Shown piece after piece: positions 59,615 through 64,000 of a stretch of 64,000 nt of DNA. How positions within the stretch are numbered: the stretch's first letter is position 1; the number at the start of each line of letters is the position of its first letter. A model generated the notes under the pieces. The model was given only the letters and a program-made list of their open reading frames with translations, made no database searches and was not told the DNA's origin. Location of the stretch: NCBI GenBank assembly GCA_948567375.1, contig OX419761.1, positions 22,694,501-22,758,500 on the forward strand, written 5' to 3'. Made by a program: the position numbers and the translations under genes. The DNA comes from Lunularia cruciata (Eukaryota > Streptophyta > Marchantiopsida > Lunulariales > Lunulariaceae).

Positions 59615-59790
59615 AAAGAAGTCTCCTACGGAAGCAATGTGGGATTCGGAATCACAAAGTGCTGCGCACCCGTTCTTATAGTCTCGTGCGTTTGGCAGCC
59701 ATAAAGAAGTCTCCTACGGAAGCAATGTGGCATTCGGAATCGCAAAGTGCTGCGCACCCCTTCTTATAGTCTCGTGCGTTTGGCAGCCAT
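59615..59790 (+). repeat. Perfect-length 88-bp tandem duplication
   Basis: Units 59615-59702 and 59703-59790, each from AAAGAAGTCTCCTACGGAAG to CGTGCGTTTGGCAGCCAT with only about three differences. The area 59331-60060 around it is CG-rich with repeated TCGGACCC words and seems to be organelle-derived intergenic DNA adjoining the nad2 piece; no gene is seen. Confidence 0.85.
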
Positions 59791-60065
59791 ACGCACGTAG
59801 TGCGCGACGAGTGTGTTCGGGGAGACGGATGCATATCATGCGAAAAAATAATAATAAGGGAAGAATAGAGAGCACAAACAAATGTAAAACAGGAAAAAGA
59901 CAAACCCCAGCGGCCAGAAAGCGGAGCGCTTTACGATTTAATGGCTTGAGGCTCTCGAATCAATAGGGGGATAAACATAGATTCTTCATTGACTTGTTGC
60001 ACGGTTCGGTGAATACACTTTTGACTCTATATACGTGGGCACCCGATGTATAAGAGGGTTCACCT

Positions 60066-60790
60066 ACTATAGTTACAGGATTCTTTTCGATTGCACCTAA
60101 AGTATCTATTCTTGCTAATATGTTTCAGATTTTTATTTGTAGTTTCTATGATCCAACATGGCAACAACTATGCTTATTTAACTCTTTTATTTTTTATTTC
60201 GCAGCGTTGCTTCTATGATCTTAGGAGCACTGGCCGCCATGCCTAAAAAGAGTCAAAATTTTAGTTTATTGTTCTATTGAACATGTAGGTTATCCTTTAA
60301 TTGGTTTCTCATGTGGAATCATAGATTCAATCACTACTAATTGGTATCTTTATTTATGTATTAATGGAAGTTAATGCATTCTAAGTTTTAGTGTTATGTC
60401 AAAACCGTATCAAATATAGATCAGGTTTTCCTTCTTCAGCCAAAACTAATCCTATTTTAGCTATTACCTTTTCTATTACTATATTTTTATATGCAAGAAT
60501 ACTCTGTTAGCTGGGCGTTGTCGCAAATTCTATTTGTTTTTTGCCGCTTTAGGGAGTGGGTCCTACTTACTAGCCTTAATAGGAATAATTACCAGTTATT
60601 TGTTTTTTTTTCATATAAAATTTGTGAAAATAATGAATTTTGATACATTATTTTCCTAAAACTCAGATTTTATATAAACCCATGGATGGAGAAGAATCTC
60701 TATTACTGGCAATCACTGTCTTTCTTATTACTTGTTTCTATCTATATCCCTCTCCCTTGCTTTTAGCTACTCATAAAATGCTTTTTGCCT
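60066..60790 (+). pseudogene. nad2: Mitochondrial nad2, 3' half (copy 2)
   Basis: Segments in gene order over several frames: TGFFSIAPKVSILANMF (60072-60125), FYDPTWQQL (60145-60172), ASMILGALAAMPKKS (60205-60250), EHVGYPLIGFSCGI (60280-60320), GIFIYVLM (60345), AKTNPILAITFSITIFLYARI (60440-60502), GSYLLALIGIITS (60560-60595) and FVKIMNFDT (60620-60650). The last segment, KTQILYKPMDGEESLLLAITVFLITC to PSPLLLATHKM, is still open (60657-60780). It covers roughly the last half of complex I subunit 2 without introns between these segments. Non-functional. Confidence 0.8.
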
Positions 60791-61021
60791 ATATTAATGA
60801 GTGTAATGATTTCTTCACGAGAGCGTGGGAGGACGCAGCACAAAAGAAAATCTTTGTTTTTGCGGCTGATTATCTATCATATATATCTATCTTTAGCTCT
60901 CCGCAGGCCCCTAGTGCATAGAAAACTTTATGATCCCTTTCCGTGGCCCTCTTTACATCCAGAGGGCCACCCCACGGGAGAGCAAAAGAAATATATATAT
61001 AGTTTTTGCAGCTCCAAGATA

Positions 61022-61209
61022 AAACAAGGTTGTAGTCGAGCTCTTTGATGAGGACGATAGGATCCTTCGGCACTTCCTATGTGCTTCTCGGTGACTTCAA
61101 GGTTAAGCCAATTGCAAACAAGGTTGTAGTCGAGCTCTTTGATGAGGACGATAGGATCCTTTGGCACTTCCTATGTGCTTCTCGGTGACTTCAAGGTTAA
61201 GCCAATGCC
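61022..61209 (+). repeat. 94-bp tandem duplication
   Basis: Units 61022-61115 and 61116-61209 start AAACAAGGTTGTAGTCGAGC and differ at very few sites. Both contain a protein-like VVELFDEDDRI phase on the plus strand and lead into the frame at 61260. Confidence 0.85.
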
Positions 61210-61259
61210 AAACGAGCATTGACAACTTCCTTTAGGTCTGGACCGAGCCAGCTGTAAGA

Positions 61260-62640
61260 GTAGTGCCTCCTGAGCAAGAGAACTCCTTTTCCAAGATCAA
61301 GGTGTCTTCAGACAAGGCAGAAGCAGGAGATGTGGTTCAATCTGCTCTCATGACAGTGTTGGAGTTGGACGAGCCAGACCACGCCACCCAAACAAGGAAG
61401 AGATCCCAATATCCCGATTTTAGAAGAGGACTCCTCCTCCGACCTTGATATAAAAAGAAGAGGCAACAGTTTAGGTTGTGGCTGTCTCTCAAGGAGACAC
61501 TCATCCAGTGATAAATCCACCTCAGGAACCGGTGCTCAAGACTGTCCTACCCTCACTATCCTGGGTCGGTTAGTGGAAGGATACTATTGAGTGATGAGAA
61601 GGGAAAAGGACCAAGAAGATATGTGTCCTTGGACCTGGATTCAATTATTGCAGAATTCACCTCCCCTTGTAAGAGTGTTAGACTCAAGGAGAGGGTGGTG
61701 AAAAATTCTTGACCTGAAGAAGGAGAACTAGCAAGCACCTTGGAAGCACCACAAGTGCAGCATACCTCAATGATCCTTGCCCTGATTCAAGATCTCCCAC
61801 AAGTCAGTGGAGCCACACCAAGCCCACCATGAGAGGTGCCAGTAGCCAAGCTTCATGTACACTCTCAACTATACTTTGTTGTCATCCTGGGTTGTGTACA
61901 TGTTGGGACATGTACTAAAGACTGTGGAAGAACAACTCCCCGCCTAAGAAATTGACCAGACGGTGACGGATCACAAGAGATTGATTGATTTCTTGCACTT
62001 CCACATTCAGATTGCTGTATAGGAAAAACAAGCGGTAGAAAGGGAGTTGGTCACAGCCAATACCCACATCTTCCACCTAGAAGCACAACTCCCAGAAATC
62101 AAGGGGTATGGTGTACAGGAGGACCAACATTGTGACCCAAGAGAATCTCAAAGCCCATCTCCAAGAACAGCTGGTGCGGGCAGAAGAGAGAGGTCAGTAT
62201 GGTGACCACAGCCAAGGAGCACCATGAAGAGGGAGTGGGCACTATAAAGGGAAGAAGGCCCAACTTCCGTGGAGGTGCAAATTCATCACCTTGAAGATGC
62301 TCTAGAAAATTGAAAAGCTTCCATGAAAAGAAAGCAGGGTGAGTTCATTGTGCTTTTCAACAACTACAAGGCTTGGAAGAGTGATAATGACACTGTGCTA
62401 ATGAAGCACAAGGAGGAATATGGAGCATCAAGGTAGGCCTTGCAATTATAAAAGCAGGGTCTACCCATCAAGAGAAGGCCTTTGTGCAAGACCATATATG
62501 AGGAGAGTATGTGGGAGAAGTATCAAGAGATCTCCAAGATGAAGGAGTACATAGCAGGCTTGAGGCAGCAGATTGCACAACTGGACTCCAACTTAACAAC
62601 TATCAAGGGTAGATCTGAGAAGTGAACAGAGGAAGAAGCA
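61260..62640 (+). pseudogene. Unidentified acidic / coiled-coil protein remnant
   Basis: Plus-strand pieces: 61263-61448 is open (acidic, EQENSFSKIKVSSDKAEAGD). Then comes a Pro/Ser-rich middle, and at 62500-62620 a coiled coil (YQEISKMKEYIAGLRQQIAQL). The general plan resembles the LTR-borne proteins of 1-36 kb, and its compositional style resembles the minus-strand frame at 12230-14185, but I could not align them confidently. About 62000-62300 has further Glu/Lys-rich pieces with stops. Confidence 0.35.
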
Positions 62641-63655
62641 TACCAAAGAGTTGGAGGTTTAGTCCTTTGGCTACGGTCAACATATTGATTTTGACGTTAT
62701 CTTTAAATGAGGTGTTGCTGTTATCAAGAGGTCTTTAATAAATCATTATAAGAGTCCATTTTGGATTTTGAAAGTCGATGGGACACTCGACCAAAGGGAG
62801 AGGTTAAATCTAATAACTTAGAAGATAAAGGTACTACTTGTAAGTTATATTGCTGGAAAAATCCAGGACAATGCATGTGTCTAAAGGTCAAATATCAGAC
62901 ATGGCGGGATCTAAAATCAATTCAGATAAATGTGTTTATGGCTTTAATAGTAGTTTAGAAATCAAGTAGTTACGGCAGTTGAAGATCAATTTTGTTGAAG
63001 GAGAGTTTGAGTAAAATGGCTTCAAACTTTTTCAAAATAAAAGTCGCCAAACAATAGAATAAAACTTTATATTTTTAACTATTAAAGAGTGTTGAAATAG
63101 TCAACGTTTTTAGAACGTTTTATCCTCATTTAACAGGTTTGGCTTTACTTTTTAGTGAAAAAAGTTTTGTCAACTTTACCCCGCACAGATTTATCCTCAT
63201 TTAACAGGTTTGGCTTTACTTTTTAGTGAAAAAGGTTTTGTCAACTTTACCCCGCACAGAATTGGGTGTGTTTAAGGAACTTGTACCCAAGGAAGATTGG
63301 GTACAAGTTTATAGAGATACGTAAGACAATGCCACGAGGAGACGAAGTTCGATAAACTATCACATATACAGTTATGGTATCATATTTAGGGGATATTAAT
63401 ATATGAAAAAGAATTTTGTCTTGCGTACAGAAAAAAATCCATTAAATACACTGAAAGATATTTATAGAAAGGGCAAAGAAGCATCTACTTTTTTATCCAC
63501 AGTAAAACCCCTGAAGATTGCCATACATTATAAAATTCATAAGTCAGGCATTCAAAATACCATTAAACCCAAATTCTATACAAAGACGTTAGTCCGGTGG
63601 AGATAAAGACTAGTGTAGTAATTCCGCTTCAATAAAACGAGAAAAAGGTGACCAT
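62641..63655. other. No gene recognised; contains a 71-bp tandem duplication
   Basis: Units 63120-63190 and 63191-63261, with TTATCCTCATTTAACAGGTT and GTCAACTTTACCCCGCACAG, are nearly identical. The 67-codon frame at 63403-63606 (LNTLKDIYRKGKEASTFLST) is unassigned. Confidence 0.5.
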
Positions 63656-63925
63656 GTAGAAAACACTAAGGATGAAAACACGAAGGATGGAAAACCCCAT
63701 CAAGCCGTACAATGGAGACATGAAAAAGGTAAAATGGGGCCAGGCCCCAATAAAGTCTATGTGAGAAATCTACACTACTGCATCTAAGATATCTATCTAT
63801 ACTATGCAAGTTGTATGGTTTACAAACAAGTGGAGCATATGTAGAAATATCACCTAGTGTGATTGCTCTCCAATGGATTGTACCAGCCACCGCCTCTGTA
63901 GAGCAATAGACACACGATGTCTAAA
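63656..63925 (-). mobile_element. LINE-Z copy 5 (about 270 bp, 3' end only)
   Basis: On the minus strand it has CTCTACAGAGGCGGTGGCTGG, GGAGAGCAATCACACTAGGTGAT and GGCTTGATGGGG, then a tail with two near-copies of ATCCTTCGTGTTTTC. It matches the tails of the other four copies and is cut at its 5' end, as is typical of LINE insertions. Confidence 0.75.
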
Positions 63926-64000
63926 ATATGGTATAAATAAAAAAGAATTTAGAATGAATATTTAACAAAACTCCAAACCTTTTCACGTGGTCAGTAGAAA

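Noticed and set aside
59990-60070. Plastid gene fragments next to nad2
   Set aside because: The residues fit nad2 in order; no plastid-specific gene could be recognised.
1-64000. CRISPR arrays, bacterial operons, riboswitches
   Set aside because: None seen; no spaced direct repeats of the right size and no bacterial gene structure.

Overview
This looks like nuclear DNA of a land plant with a large, repeat-rich genome. I see no intact cellular protein-coding gene. Most of the window is nested, decayed transposable elements, plus scattered pieces of mitochondrial DNA. The mitochondrial pieces point away from seed plants. An atp9 first exon stops exactly at codon 29 and is followed by a group II intron start (the atp9i87 position known from bryophytes, lycophytes and ferns), and the atp1 and nad2 C-termini are of the early-land-plant type. 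A fern or other seedless plant is the best guess; this is inference.

Positions 1-36.5 kb are a nest of Ty3/gypsy-type LTR retroelements. The key result is that one family (here 'family A') has giant LTRs, about 3.8-4.4 kb when least deleted, and each LTR carries an open reading frame of about 840 codons in the LTR sense direction. The LTR identity rests on independent signs: TGTGGTACCCACA...GGGTTGTCACA termini; 5-bp target duplications around four solo copies (4158-6075, 16780-18411, 21476-25292, 29750-34148); a primer-binding site directly after one copy (185-202, minus); and a polypurine tract plus the end of gypsy pol directly before another (25631-25646). The encoded protein has a conserved N-terminal domain, an acidic middle and a long coiled coil. 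A TATTTAA box lies about 115 bp after its stop codon in every copy, which puts the gene in U3. A related family B (6916-10790; about 28.3-36.5 kb) has the same layout with a diverged protein. Gypsy pol (19735-21475, resuming 25298-25590) is split by a solo LTR. An unrelated LTR (TGTAACACCC...) is inserted twice.

Positions 36.5-64 kb are a mosaic. Five 5'-truncated copies of one LINE-like element ('LINE-Z') share the same 3' end (about 39.09, 45.95, 50.30, 56.08 and 63.66 kb). One keeps decayed reverse transcriptase, and three keep a C-terminal domain that may be nuclease-like. A second LINE with a YADD motif (57.1-59.3 kb) follows a U6 snRNA pseudogene. There is a decayed MULE transposase (52.1-54.0 kb, minus) and a decayed SF3/D5-like helicase (40.3-41.3 kb, minus). 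Mitochondrial pieces between them are trnY-GUA (41545-41627, minus), atp9 exon 1 with the start of its intron, three nad2 pieces and an atp1 3' end. Short tandem duplications of 70-190 bp are frequent.

The elements form a time series: gypsy with giant LTRs, later solo LTRs of the same family inserted into it, then the TGTAACACCC element inserted into those. All are decayed, mostly by transitions and stop codons.
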